Source of the DNA: Nostoc sp. TH1S01 | Lineage (GTDB): Bacteria; Cyanobacteriota; Cyanobacteriia; Cyanobacteriales; Nostocaceae | Reading direction: 5' to 3' | NCBI GenBank assembly: GCA_018993265.1 | Contig: JAGKSW010000082.1 | Coordinates: forward strand, 1 to 64,000 | DNA length: 64,000 nucleotides | Part shown: positions 43,623-53,047 of the stretch, in pieces | How positions within the stretch are numbered: the first letter of the stretch is position 1 | Layout of the letters: the number at the start of each line of letters is the position of its first letter | Made by a program: the position numbers and the translations under genes | Notes under the pieces: generated by a model | What the model was told of the DNA's origin: nothing | Databases searched by the model: none | What the model saw: the letters and a program-made list of their open reading frames with translations, nothing else

Positions 43623-45719
43623 ATGGTCTCTACTACTGCACGCTTCTCGGATATTCAAAACCATTGGGCGCGTCCGTTTATTGAAGCTTTAGCAGCGCGG
43701 CGCATTTTAAATGGCTATCCCAACGGTACTTTTCGCCCCGATAACTCAGTGACGCGTGCTGAGTTTGCGGCGATAGTTGCAGCAGTTTTTACTGTCCCAG
43801 GGAAGCGCCAATATACTCCTTTTGTTGATGTTCCGGCAAATCACTGGGCTGCAAGCGCCATCCAAAAAGCTTACGAAACAGGATTTTTAACTGGCTACCC
43901 TGATAAATATTTTCGTCCGAATAATCGCATTGCTAGGGGTGATGTTTTAGTTTCTCTTGTCAACGGTTTAGATATTGCAGCGAAAATTCCACCCGACTTA
44001 ATCAACCAACTCCCACAAATCTATCAAGACGCAGCTAACATTCCTGGTTATGCGAGAAATCAAATTGCACTAGCCACTAGTGCGGGATTTGTTGCGAGTT
44101 TCCCCAATATCAAGTTACTTAATTACGCTACAGCTGCTACTCGCGGTGATGTCGCTGTGATAGTTTATCAAGCTTTGGTTTATCTAGGTAACGCCCAAAA
44201 GATTTCTTCTGTTTACCTTGTATTACCACCAACCACAACACCGACACCAACACCCATACCAACACCTATACCAACACCAACACCTATACCAATACCTATA
44301 CCAACACCTATACCCACACCCCCAGTATCAGGTACTGTCAAAGTCAGCCATACACGAGAGTTTCGCGGAGCTTGGGTAGCGTCGGTGTGGAATAGTGATT
44401 GGCCTTCTAAAGCAGGACTTGCGACTGCACAACAAAGAGCCGAATTGTTGGAAATTATTAACCAATTGCAAGCACTAAATTTTAATGCTTTAATTTTGCA
44501 AGTCCGCCCCGAAGGTGATGCTTTATATGCTTCCGAATTAGAACCTTGGAGTGCTTGGATTACTGGAACTCAAGGCAGAGCGCCAGAACCATTTTATGAT
44601 CCTTTAGATTTTGCGATCGCTGAATGTCACAAACGCAATATCGAAGTTCACGCTTGGTTTAACCCCTACCGCGCTAAAACCAGCATCAAGGGTTCACCAA
44701 ATGTCCGCCCACATATAGCAGTTACTCATCCAGAAGTAGTTTATCAATGGGGCAATCAACTGTGGATGGATCCAGGCTCAAAAATTGTCCAAGATAGAGC
44801 CTACAATGTAATTCTCGATGTTGTGCGACGTTATGACGTAGATGGTATTCACTTAGACGATTATTTCTATCCTTATCCCATCCAAGGCCAATCTTTTCCT
44901 GATCATAAAACTTACGCCGCATATAAAGCCGCAGGTGGTTTGTTAAGTTTAGATGACTGGCGGCGAGAAAATGTCAATCAAATGGTGTTGCGGCTTTCGG
45001 AAGGAATTAAGACAACCAAACCCCATGTCAAATTTGGTATTAGTCCTTTTGGAATTTATCGCCCCGGACAACCCGCGGGAATTACTGGCTTAGATGCCTA
45101 TAGTGTACTCTATGCTGACTCACGCAAATGGTTAGAACAAGGCTGGATTGATTATTTAGCACCTCAACTTTATTGGCGTATTGACCAAACCAAACAAAGT
45201 TACCCTGTCTTACTAAAATGGTGGACAGAAGTTAATTCTAAGCAGCGACACATTTACGCCGGAAATAATCTTGGACAATTAGATGGTAAAGCTTGGAAAG
45301 ACGATGAAATTGATAAACAAGTCAAAATTTCCCGCAACTTTGCCAGCAACTTATCTCTAGGGAATATTTTCTTTAGTATGAGTGCTATCAATCAAAATCG
45401 GCGTGGTATAGCAGACCAATTTAAAAATTCTCTTTATTCCAGACCTGCAATAGTACCTTCTATGTCTTGGCGAAATGTTGCTCAAGTATCCCCTCCCCAA
45501 GCTTTGCAATTCAAAGATGGTAAACTTAATTGGCAACCAGGAGATAATCAGCCTGTGAGGTCTTGGACACTTTACCGCCAAAGTGCTAATAGTTGGACTC
45601 TTCAGCGTATCTTATCTGCTGGTACAACCTTTGCCACTGTCCAACCTGGAACTTATGCTGTTTGTGCAGTTGATCGGTTAGCAAATGAAAGTTTGGGCTT
45701 AGTTATTACAGTAAATTAA
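43623..45719 (+). CDS. SLH-domain glycosyl hydrolase (GHL10/DUF187, YngK-like)
   Basis: 698 residues. Three SLH repeats (about 8-50, 65-110, 125-190; FSDIQNHWARPFIEALAARRILNGYPNGTFRPD is the clearest) would bind the cell-wall polysaccharide or an outer-membrane-associated layer. A Thr/Pro linker of PTPIP repeats (about 200-235) leads to a TIM-barrel GHL10 domain: EFRGAWVASVWNSDWP, VRPEGDALY, VHAWFNPYRAK, DGIHLDDYFYPY and FGISPFGIYRPG. The C-terminus is a short beta domain. No signal peptide is visible at this N-terminus, which is odd for a surface protein; an upstream start was not found. Confidence 0.88.
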   Translation: MVSTTARFSDIQNHWARPFIEALAARRILNGYPNGTFRPDNSVTRAEFAAIVAAVFTVPGKRQYTPFVDVPANHWAASAIQKAYETGFLTGYPDKYFRPNNRIARGDVLVSLVNGLDIAAKIPPDLINQLPQIYQDAANIPGYARNQIALATSAGFVASFPNIKLLNYATAATRGDVAVIVYQALVYLGNAQKISSVYLVLPPTTTPTPTPIPTPIPTPTPIPIPIPTPIPTPPVSGTVKVSHTREFRGAWVASVWNSDWPSKAGLATAQQRAELLEIINQLQALNFNALILQVRPEGDALYASELEPWSAWITGTQGRAPEPFYDPLDFAIAECHKRNIEVHAWFNPYRAKTSIKGSPNVRPHIAVTHPEVVYQWGNQLWMDPGSKIVQDRAYNVILDVVRRYDVDGIHLDDYFYPYPIQGQSFPDHKTYAAYKAAGGLLSLDDWRRENVNQMVLRLSEGIKTTKPHVKFGISPFGIYRPGQPAGITGLDAYSVLYADSRKWLEQGWIDYLAPQLYWRIDQTKQSYPVLLKWWTEVNSKQRHIYAGNNLGQLDGKAWKDDEIDKQVKISRNFASNLSLGNIFFSMSAINQNRRGIADQFKNSLYSRPAIVPSMSWRNVAQVSPPQALQFKDGKLNWQPGDNQPVRSWTLYRQSANSWTLQRILSAGTTFATVQPGTYAVCAVDRLANESLGLVITVN

Positions 45720-45750
45720 GTAATATCTACACTCATATATAGGAATCGGT

Positions 45751-45823
45751 TTGATTTCTGAATTTACTCGTGAAGGTAGGGAACAGGGAACGGGGAACGG
45801 GGAACTGTACTGAGTTTTTTTCA
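45751..45823. repeat. Dispersed repeat, plus copy, with a GGGAACG heptamer array
   Basis: TTGATTTCTGAATTTACT, then four 7-bp units GGGAACA/GGGAACG (45,779-45,806), then CTGTACTGAGTTTTTTTCA. An inverted copy lies at 54,551-54,630. Confidence 0.8.
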
Positions 45824-45841
45824 CAAATCAAATACGAGTCC

Positions 45842-45944
45842 TATAGCAATCCTACGTGAGTTGTAAAAATTGAGAGGCTCAGATCCCCGACTTCTTTGAG
45901 AAGTCGGGGATCTCGTTGTTCACAAATGATTTAGGACTGCTATA
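45842..45944. mobile_element. MITE copy 2, TATAGCAATCCTA ends
   Basis: 103 bp bounded by TATAGCAATCCTA (45,842-45,854) and TAGGACTGCTATA (45,932-45,944), 12 of 13 paired. A 15-bp stem AGATCCCCGACTTCT/AGAAGTCGGGGATCT lies inside (45,881-45,913). It is the same family as 42,771-42,889 in opposite orientation. Confidence 0.8.
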
Positions 45945-46016
45945 TACTTATACCAATTTGAAAAATGATTGCGACAGATGGATTGTTCAAAAGCTGATAC
46001 AACAACTGTTTTACAA

Positions 46017-46044
46017 TCCAAAATCTAAAATCTAAAATCCAAAA
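46017..46044. repeat. Heptanucleotide array (TCTAAAA)
   Basis: Units TCCAAAA, TCTAAAA, TCTAAAA and TCCAAAA. Downstream (46,052-46,088) is a sequence nearly identical to 19,475-19,510 (AGTTGCTTTCAGAAATA then ATTCCTACTCCC). Confidence 0.8.
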
Positions 46045-46218
46045 TGGTATTAGTTGCTTTCAGAAATAGCATTCCTACTCCCCACTCCCTACTCTCTACT
46101 CCCACTAATTAAATTCTGACTTCTGAATTCTTCACTACTTGATTCTCTGTATCGGTAGGATGATGCTTTCAATTATTAGCTATTGAGAAAATATCACAGA
46201 CAATAATCTGACCTACCG

Positions 46219-46767
46219 ATGACTAATTCAGTTCTGCCCGAAGCTGTACAACAGGTTTTAGAAACATACAGCGAGCCAGATGATATTTTTACTGCCATAC
46301 TGCCAATAGTAGGGGAAATATTACAGTGCGATCGCTGTTTTCTCTACCTCAGAAATCCTCAAACTAAGATGGGAAAAGTTGGCTATTGTTGGCGACGCAA
46401 TGAAGATATTCCAGATGTGCGAGAACCTGACTGGAAATTAGAACCAGAATGGTTACCGCATGAAGACCCTTTATTTGCGGCTGCACTGCGAACTGCACCT
46501 TCAATTTATGTGGAAGATGTAGAAACCGCCAGCCCAGAAGTTTTAAATAAAAATTATGAACGTGAGAATTTTGGCCATCGGGCGTTAATTCATGCTCACT
46601 TGTGCCAAGACAATCAATTATGGGGAATTTTACAGCCTTGTGTGTTTGGTCAGCCGCGAGTTTGGACAGAATCTGACCATGCTTTTATTCGCCAAATGGA
46701 AAATAAATTAACATCATTAGTAGCTATTTACGTCAAAAAATCAACTCATTCTACAGCTAAAAATTAG
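46219..46767 (+). CDS. GAF-domain protein
   Basis: 182 residues covering one GAF domain: IFTAILPIVGEILQCDRCFLYLRNPQTK, a central variable part, GHRALIHAHLCQDNQLWGILQPCVFG and WTESDHAFIRQMENKLTSLVAIYV. No output domain is attached, so it may bind a small ligand and act through a partner. The Cys in CDRC and the conserved His recall GAFs of cyanobacterial regulators, but no chromophore-type Cys context is clear. Function unknown. Confidence 0.8.
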   Translation: MTNSVLPEAVQQVLETYSEPDDIFTAILPIVGEILQCDRCFLYLRNPQTKMGKVGYCWRRNEDIPDVREPDWKLEPEWLPHEDPLFAAALRTAPSIYVEDVETASPEVLNKNYERENFGHRALIHAHLCQDNQLWGILQPCVFGQPRVWTESDHAFIRQMENKLTSLVAIYVKKSTHSTAKN

Positions 46768-46932
46768 CGTTCTATCAATTATTTGTAGTATGAGTAATAT
46801 CGTGTCTGGTGAAAGACTGATCACTAATGCCGCTCCAGGCAGCAGAGGAGCAGATTTTAACGTTTCTGCACAGATTTTTGGAAACCTAACTGATTCCCCA
46901 GACATGATTTAAAATTAGGAGTATGAAATTGT

Positions 46933-47196
46933 ATGAGAGAGATTGTAGCTTTCTTGTTTGGATTAGGCTTTGTATTCAACGCGAGTTTATTTATTCCACA
47001 GGTTATTAGAATTCTCCAAACTAAAAGTGCTAATAATATCTCTTTAATAACTTTTCTAGGCTTTAATCTAATTCAACTTAATAGTGCTATTTATGGATAT
47101 TATCAACATGACTTAATTTTAATATACGGTAATATAATTAGTTTTATTGCTTGTGCAACTGTCACAGTTCTGGCAATATATTATAGAAATCGTTAA
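46933..47196 (+). CDS. SemiSWEET/PQ-loop membrane protein
   Basis: 87 residues forming three helices. The first carries FIPQVIRILQTKSANNISLITF, the PQ motif plus the following S/N-rich loop of SemiSWEET sugar transporters. A second helix (LIQLNSAIYGYY) and a third (IISFIACATVTVLAIYY) complete the bundle, which works as a dimer in bacteria. Sugar transport is inferred. Confidence 0.82.
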   Translation: MREIVAFLFGLGFVFNASLFIPQVIRILQTKSANNISLITFLGFNLIQLNSAIYGYYQHDLILIYGNIISFIACATVTVLAIYYRNR

Positions 47197-47252
47197 ACAA
47201 ACTAACTGAACTAATTATTTAGAGGTTATTGATAAATTAAAAATAAAATTAT

Positions 47253-47390
47253 AGTAGTGGCGGGTCTAGGCTAAAATACTGTATTAAAAATCTCTTGTGT
47301 GATAGGGTTCTAGCCCGTCCGGTGCGGGCAGGATGCCCACACCACAAGAGTTACATTTATACACTATGTTAGAATTGCCACGCCACTACT
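47253..47390. mobile_element. 138-bp MITE with AGTAGTGGCG ends
   Basis: AGTAGTGGCG (47,253-47,262) and CGCCACTACT (47,381-47,390) bound non-coding DNA with inner inverted CTCTTGTG/CACAAGAG. It ends 35 bases past the 3' end of the CAAD gene. Confidence 0.75.
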
Positions 47391-47424
47391 GAAGATTTAC
47401 TTTTGACTCCTGGTTTCTGATGTT

Positions 47425-47856
47425 TTATTCTCCTAAAGTTTGGGCTTTTAAAGCGCGGATCTCAGCCAATAATTCTTGCCGAGTTGAAGCTTGTAAAAGA
47501 TAACGAAATACAAACCAAGTAGAGTAAATAATGCCAATCAACTCTAAAATTGGTTCTAACAGTGGAATATCATTAATGGCGTTCAGTACTGTTAGTACAA
47601 CTCTCAACGTAACAGTAGCAGCTAAAACTAAACCTAAAGCAATTAATGGTAACTTATAGGCTGCCCAAAACTGATCGAAATAATAAGGTAGCTGATCTAA
47701 AAACTGAGATATTTGGCGATTGATTTGCTGCCATTGCGTTTCATTTGAACTTGCAGGTGGCAGCTTTGGTAAGTTTTGCGTGTCCACACCTTCAAGGGCA
47801 ACTGTACTAGTTGAAGATGTCACATCTACAGGATTTAATTCTTGTTCGAGTGCCAT
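47425..47856 (-). CDS. CAAD-domain membrane protein (CURT1-like)
   Basis: 143 residues. The N-terminal half is disordered (Thr/Ser/Pro-rich), followed by an amphipathic segment (QWQQINRQISQFLDQLPYYFDQFWAAYKLPLIALGLVL) and two membrane helices ending IIYSTWFVFRYLLQASTRQELLAEI. This is the CAAD domain found on some cyanobacterial aminoacyl-tRNA synthetases and in CURT1, which bends thylakoid membranes. Here it stands alone, as CurT-type proteins do. Confidence 0.85.
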   Translation of the reverse strand: MALEQELNPVDVTSSTSTVALEGVDTQNLPKLPPASSNETQWQQINRQISQFLDQLPYYFDQFWAAYKLPLIALGLVLAATVTLRVVLTVLNAINDIPLLEPILELIGIIYSTWFVFRYLLQASTRQELLAEIRALKAQTLGE

Positions 47857-48020
47857 ATTTACCGAATTTTACTAATCACAAAAAATTTTACTAAGAAAGG
47901 CACAAAAAACAAAATATCTGACTAAATCAGAGGTTAGTTAATTTATGACTAACCTCTGACTACTAATCATAATAACGTTTTCTACGTTTTTTGATGCCCG
48001 TTTAGAAATGGGAAAGTCTG

Positions 48021-48482
48021 TTATTGTTGTGGCTGGGCAACAACTACTTTGTTAACTACGCTCTTCACACCTTTAATCTCTTGTGCTAGAGGTTGAATTT
48101 TATTCAGTTGATCCTGATTTTTGACAGTACCATTTACAGTGACTGTACCTTGTTGGTCAGCAGCAACTGTCAGCTGACCATCAGGAATATTGGCTTCTAA
48201 TTTAGAACGAACTTCACTGGCTAGGTCGCCTGTAGCTCTTTGTGTATCGCCACCAGTAGCATTGTTGCGTTGTTCTCGCGCACGAATATCTTCATTTAAT
48301 TGTCGGCGACGCAGTTCACTCTGAGCATCTTCTTTTGCTTCTTGAGTTGTTTGTGCAGCAGGTGATGCTGGATTTTGATTCACTGTGTCTGGTGCTGACT
48401 CGCTGGTTTTGGAAGGATTTTGACAAGCAGCAGCGCCAAGAAGTAATAAGCCACTAATCAAGAATGGAGCTAGTTTTTTCAT
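48021..48482 (-). CDS. BON-domain lipoprotein
   Basis: 153 residues. The N-terminus MKKLAPFLISGLLLLGAAAC is a lipoprotein-type signal with Cys20 (the lipobox is weak). A Gln/Asn/Glu-rich charged linker and one BON domain follow (DLASEVRSKLEANIPDGQLTVAADQQGTVTVNGTVKNQDQLNKIQPLAQEIKGVKSVVNKVVV). BON domains bind phospholipid or stabilise the envelope. It lies 51 bases after the glycine-zipper stress gene on the same strand, so cotranscription is possible. Confidence 0.85.
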   Translation of the reverse strand: MKKLAPFLISGLLLLGAAACQNPSKTSESAPDTVNQNPASPAAQTTQEAKEDAQSELRRRQLNEDIRAREQRNNATGGDTQRATGDLASEVRSKLEANIPDGQLTVAADQQGTVTVNGTVKNQDQLNKIQPLAQEIKGVKSVVNKVVVAQPQQ

Positions 48483-48533
48483 CTGTTTAATTTAATGATA
48501 GATAGATTGGAAATGAAGGGTTTTTTGCTTTAG

Positions 48534-50132
48534 TTAGATTGTGTCATCCCGACGATCAACGATGGTGACGGTAGCATCTGTGCGATCGCCTGTTACTGGA
48601 TAATTAGCGCGCCCGGTTTCGATAACTGGGGTTTCTTGATGTCTTGTCCAATCCCCACCACGACGGGATTCGGTATCGACATCAGTAGCATCAAAGATGT
48701 CAAAGTCTTCAATACCGCGCAGAATTGTGCGAGCGTGTTGAATTTCCGCTTCTGTACCATCGACCATGACTAAGTAATCGCCGCGTTGGAAGCGATCGCT
48801 ATAAACTCTTGCGCGGTCTTCTGGAATCCCTAATCCAACTAATGCGCCAACCAAACCACCAGCGGCTGCACCAATTGCACCACCAGCTACAGTTGTGGCT
48901 AAAGCAGTCGCTAATGCACCACCTGCAATTACAGGCCCAATTCCAGGAATAGCTAATGCACCCAGACCAACTAATAAACCGCCTAAACCACCTAATGCAC
49001 CGCCTGTAGCTGCTCCAGCTTTAGCACCTTCATCAGCTTTATTACCGACACCAGCCACACCATGACCATCTGTGTCTTTAGCGATCAGTGAAACGCGATT
49101 CATTGGGAAACCAGCATCTCGTAGTTCATTGAGTGCGGCTTCTGCGTCACGACGGTGGGAAAATACACCTATAGCACGGCGGTTCTGATGTAGGGGTGTA
49201 GTGGAAGGTGTGGTGGCGTGGCTGTGAGGATCAAAAATCTGCCACTGTTGAATTCTATGGCGGTTGAGAATCGCCGCCGCCCGATTAATTTCGTCGTCTG
49301 TACCACTGACTGCAACGATATAATCACCGTGATTGATGCGCTCGTTGTAAAAGCGAGTGCGGTCATCTGGCAAACCATAGCGCACAGCATCCAGGCGATC
49401 GCTATAATTCACGCCTCTTAAGGCTTCTTGATTGATAGACTCACGATGAATTAAGGAGATTTGACTCAGAGGAAAACCTGCAACTCGCAAATCATTAATT
49501 GCTGCTTCTGCATCTTGACGCAGATTAAAGTAGCCTAGTGCATGTTTGCCATAACCAGTTGTGGGATGAACTTCATGAGTATGGGGATGGTCGTAAATAC
49601 CATACTCTTCAATTCCCCGACGATGTAAGATAGCTTCTGCTCTCGCAATTTCATCGTCTGTGCCATCTACAATTACTAAATAACCGCCTCGTTGGACACG
49701 TTCGTTATAAACTCTGGCGCGTTCTTCAGGAATTCCTAAACCAATCAAGGCTCCAATTAAACTACCAGCGACTGCACCAATACCGGCCCCAGCAATAGTA
49801 GTAGCGATCGCAGTTGCTGTTGCACCAGCTAACATAATTGGCCCAATACCAGGAATTGCTAAAGTTCCTAGACCAACTAATAAGCCTGTTAAACCGCCTA
49901 AAGCACCACCTGTAGCTGCACCCACCGCAGCACCTTCGTCAGATTTATCGCCAACGCGATCGCTTACTTGCGTACCAGCAATCTCATCTCTACCGTCTGC
50001 ATCTCTGGCAATCACAGAGACTCTATCCATTGGAAAGCCAGAATTTCTTAATTCATGTAGAGCTTCTTCGGCATCCCTGCGATTAGAAAATACACCTATA
50101 GATCGTCTCCGTACACCAACAACCATTCTCAC
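48534..50132 (-). CDS. Glycine-zipper stress protein with repeated YflT-like modules
   Basis: 532 residues built from three copies of a module RR(S/A)IGVF(S)xRRDAEEALxELRxxGFPMxRVS. The first and third carry a long Gly/Ala-rich stretch (GAATGGALGGLTGLLVGLG, then AIPGIGPI and GLGIPEERARVYNERVQRGGYLVIVDGTDDEI). The middle copy lacks that stretch. The module is the general-stress-protein 17M/YflT type, and the Gly zippers could insert into membranes. It probably accompanies stress responses; mechanism unknown. Confidence 0.82.
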   Translation of the reverse strand: MRMVVGVRRRSIGVFSNRRDAEEALHELRNSGFPMDRVSVIARDADGRDEIAGTQVSDRVGDKSDEGAAVGAATGGALGGLTGLLVGLGTLAIPGIGPIMLAGATATAIATTIAGAGIGAVAGSLIGALIGLGIPEERARVYNERVQRGGYLVIVDGTDDEIARAEAILHRRGIEEYGIYDHPHTHEVHPTTGYGKHALGYFNLRQDAEAAINDLRVAGFPLSQISLIHRESINQEALRGVNYSDRLDAVRYGLPDDRTRFYNERINHGDYIVAVSGTDDEINRAAAILNRHRIQQWQIFDPHSHATTPSTTPLHQNRRAIGVFSHRRDAEAALNELRDAGFPMNRVSLIAKDTDGHGVAGVGNKADEGAKAGAATGGALGGLGGLLVGLGALAIPGIGPVIAGGALATALATTVAGGAIGAAAGGLVGALVGLGIPEDRARVYSDRFQRGDYLVMVDGTEAEIQHARTILRGIEDFDIFDATDVDTESRRGGDWTRHQETPVIETGRANYPVTGDRTDATVTIVDRRDDTI

Positions 50133-50446
50133 TTCTCCTATCAGTTAAAATTTTGTGATTACAAATTTATTGAGTTCAATAATCCTATTACTATCTTTTT
50201 TTGATATAATTTTCCTCAATCTCTCGGAGTAAACTGCTTCTCTGTCAACAGATATACGTAAGTAGATAATTACTCTTGAAACATGTTTTTTTTAAAGAAA
50301 AAATCTTTAGTTTTATCTAATATTTTTTTTAATTTAATTAAATATCCCCGATTTTTTTGATAAATCGGGGATATGATGTAGCGCTAATAATTTATGATTG
50401 CTCTATTTGCAACTAGTTAATAAAAGCAATAACTCATCAAAACTAA
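50133..50446. other. Intergenic region between the stress gene and acsF
   Basis: AT-rich promoter side of the stress gene. It contains the acsF terminator at 50,342-50,374 and nothing else of note. Confidence 0.6.
50342..50374 (-). terminator. Stem-loop downstream of acsF
   Basis: ATATCCCCGATTT (50,342-50,354) pairs perfectly with AAATCGGGGATAT (50,362-50,374). A T/A-rich flank follows. The CCCCGA core recalls the MITE hairpins. Confidence 0.65.
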
Positions 50447-51523
50447 TTAAAGAACTGTACCGCGTGTAGCTTCGGTATCAATTGGTTTAATTAGATATAG
50501 CTGCAACATGTGCCAAAAAATAGCGATCATTGGCGGAATTTTTTGGAAGAATTTCACGAAACCTGGCTGGTTATTCTTTTGAATTGCAGCAATTTTCAAG
50601 TTATTTTCCGAACACTGTTCTAACCGCCAGAAAAATAGCGGGTGATTTGTATTCAGGATGAGGGGAAATGCCCGTGCAGAAGTGTTGTTTGTTTCTTGAA
50701 TAACTCTGTTGTTGTATTTACGAGGATGGATACCAATCGTTTCGTAGAATGATGCTCTCTCAAATACAGTCATTGTATGGGTAGCAAACACGGTCAGCAA
50801 AAAGAAACGCACCCACAATTTTGCTGTCCAACTTTTCCAGAGTTTAGTTTGCGATCGCAACAATGCTTTAAAGAAATCTCCGTGGCGATTTTCGTCTTGA
50901 CACCAACTCTCAAACTTGCGGAATAACGGATAAAACTGATATTCTGGATGCTCCTGCATGTGCTGATGCACTAAAATATACCGCCAATAACCAATTTTCT
51001 CCGATAGGTAAACTGTGTAAATAATCCACTCTGGCGGGAAAAAGGTATATGTGCGGTTTTTCGTTAAAAAGTTTAAATCTAGTGACAGGTTCAAATCTGC
51101 CATTGATTTATTCAGAAACCCTGCATGACGAGCCTCATCCCGCGCCAAGAACTCAAACGCTTGAGATAGCAGCGGATTATTTTTTTTCAGGCGACGTGAT
51201 AATTCTTTAAATAAAAGAAACCCAGAAAACTCCGAAGTACAAGAGCGTTCTAAAAAGTCAATAAAAGCGCGGCGTTTTTCTCCTGTAATGTGATCCCATG
51301 ATTGCTTAAACTCATCATCACGCACAAAGTGATGACGGTTATAATCAGCCCTTAGTTCATCAATCACAGCCTTGATTTCAGCCTCATTAGCCGATATATC
51401 CAATCTCGCCACTGCGTCAAAGTCTGTAGTGTAAAACCTGGGTGTTAATAAAGTTTCTGCAACAGGTGCTTTAATACCCGGCTTCAGCAATTGAGGCTCT
51501 GGAGTTGCCACTGAATCGACCAT
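50447..51523 (-). CDS. acsF: Mg-protoporphyrin IX monomethyl ester oxidative cyclase AcsF
   Basis: 358 residues. The diiron site motifs are EFLARDEARHAGF and SWCQDENRHGDFF. The C-terminus is more variable. AcsF closes the isocyclic ring of chlorophyll using O2. In Synechocystis the second copy (chlAII) lies with ho2 and hemN, and all three are induced under low oxygen. Here acsF is next to heme oxygenase and hemN but on the opposite strand, so it probably corresponds to that copy. The aerobic paralogue is not in the window. Confidence 0.92.
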   Translation of the reverse strand: MVDSVATPEPQLLKPGIKAPVAETLLTPRFYTTDFDAVARLDISANEAEIKAVIDELRADYNRHHFVRDDEFKQSWDHITGEKRRAFIDFLERSCTSEFSGFLLFKELSRRLKKNNPLLSQAFEFLARDEARHAGFLNKSMADLNLSLDLNFLTKNRTYTFFPPEWIIYTVYLSEKIGYWRYILVHQHMQEHPEYQFYPLFRKFESWCQDENRHGDFFKALLRSQTKLWKSWTAKLWVRFFLLTVFATHTMTVFERASFYETIGIHPRKYNNRVIQETNNTSARAFPLILNTNHPLFFWRLEQCSENNLKIAAIQKNNQPGFVKFFQKIPPMIAIFWHMLQLYLIKPIDTEATRGTVL

Positions 51524-52059
51524 GAGACTCCTTTACATTATTTTATCTTTTAATAGTCATATAAGCATAAAATGTTGTTGCTCCACATCAGTTAAATTAT
51601 TGAAAAGCAAATTTCACGAGATAACCTTAATGCTCTGATTTCTCAGGGTTGTAGCACTTGTTTTGCGCTTAATTTCCTCGCTTTTTAGCGAAGTAGCAAT
51701 GCAACATCTCTAAATTTGTCTAAACGTTTGGGAATATAAAGAAATATTAATAGCTGTATAGTTATACAAGTATTGATAGTTAAATGATTTTGGGAGAACA
51801 AAAATCTCTCAAAACAGTATCGGCAGTGGTAGTTGCTAGTTGAAGTGATAGTGATGCCGATACTTTTCCCCTCTACATCTAGAATAACAATCCTTAATCT
51901 CTGACGTAAATTCTTTTGAAAGTGGTGAGTGCTGAGTGCTGAGTAATTAAAACCAGCCTCTAACCCCTAGTCCCTAACCTCTAACCCCTAACCTCTAGCC
52001 CCTCACCCCTAACCCCCAGCCCCTCAATTTAACGTAAGTCGGTGATAAAGGAATCCAAA
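51524..52059. promoter_or_regulatory. Divergent promoter region between acsF and heme oxygenase
   Basis: 536 bases. A dyad TGTATAGTTATACA lies at 51,755-51,768, and stem-loops at about 51,788-51,815 and at 51,816-51,864 (AGTATCGGCA with TGCCGATACT). From 51,925 to 52,026 runs a degenerate heptanucleotide array (TGAGTGC, then CCCCTAA/CTCTAAC units). The dyad could be an activator site for both genes; the regulator is not identified. Confidence 0.5.
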
Positions 52060-52776
52060 ATGAGTAGTAACCTAGCCCTCAAACTGCGTACTGGTACGCA
52101 AAAAGCCCACACAGCCGCAGAAAATGTGGGATTTATGAAATGTTTTCTTAAAGGTGTGGTTGATAAAGACTGCTTTGCGAAGTTTTTGGGTAACTTGTAT
52201 TTTGTTTACAGTGAACTCGAAGCAGCATTAGCCAATCAGCAAAACAATGCGGTAATTGGTGGGTTGTACTTTCCTGAATTAAATCGCCGGGCAGCTTTAG
52301 AAAAAGACATGGTATTTTACTATGGCAACGACTGGCGCAATTTAATCACACCTTCTAACAATGCCAAAAAATACATCGCCCGGATTCAACAATTATCCGC
52401 ATCTGAACCTGCATTATTAATTGGTCACGCCTACACCCGCTACATGGGCGACCTTTCTGGCGGTCAGATGTTACAAAAAATTGCTCAATCAACCCTCAAG
52501 CTGTCTGGCTATGAGGGTACATCTTTTTATAACTTTGACCAAATTCCCGACAAAAAAGCCTTTAAAGACAGATACCGTGAAGCTTTAAACGCCGTACATG
52601 TGGATGATGCTACAGCCGAGAGAATTGTTGCTGAAGCCAATTATGCCTTTAGTTTGAATATGCAAATGGCTGAGGAACTAGAAGGAAGTTTAATTAAAGC
52701 GATCGGTCAAGTATTATTTAATAACCTGACCCGTGCCAATAATCCTGGTAGTACAGAAGCAACTGCCACTAATTAA
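52060..52776 (+). CDS. ho: Heme oxygenase (biliverdin-forming)
   Basis: I choose the ATG at 52,060 with AAAGGA upstream; an in-frame codon 18 bases earlier is less likely. 238 residues. The proximal histidine is in KAHTAAEN, and the distal helix GHAYTRYMGDLSGGQ is complete. It opens heme with reduced ferredoxin to give biliverdin, CO and iron for phycobilin synthesis. Its place between acsF and hemN matches ho2 of the low-oxygen module. Confidence 0.94.
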   Translation: MSSNLALKLRTGTQKAHTAAENVGFMKCFLKGVVDKDCFAKFLGNLYFVYSELEAALANQQNNAVIGGLYFPELNRRAALEKDMVFYYGNDWRNLITPSNNAKKYIARIQQLSASEPALLIGHAYTRYMGDLSGGQMLQKIAQSTLKLSGYEGTSFYNFDQIPDKKAFKDRYREALNAVHVDDATAERIVAEANYAFSLNMQMAEELEGSLIKAIGQVLFNNLTRANNPGSTEATATN

Positions 52777-53047
52777 TTTTCGCAAAATTTTGCTGTTTGG
52801 TTTGAGTCAACACATCATGCACTACAACTGATATCTAAACTAGACAGCAGTTACAAGAAACAGAGATGAGAGGCTAGAAGCTAGGGACTAGAGAATAGTA
52901 GTTTTACTCAGCACTTTCCAGGTAATTAAAGTTCTTCTCTAGCCTCTAACCCCTAGCCTTTAACCTTTATTTGCAATACAACCAAGCACTCAGGCTGATT
53001 TTTTGGAAGTTTGAAAATCTAGCCTACCCATTACATTGGAGGTTTTG

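Noticed and set aside
51925-52026. Degenerate heptamer tract considered as CRISPR-like or regulatory array
   Set aside because: Period is 7 bp with no spacers; it fits the common cyanobacterial short tandem repeats.
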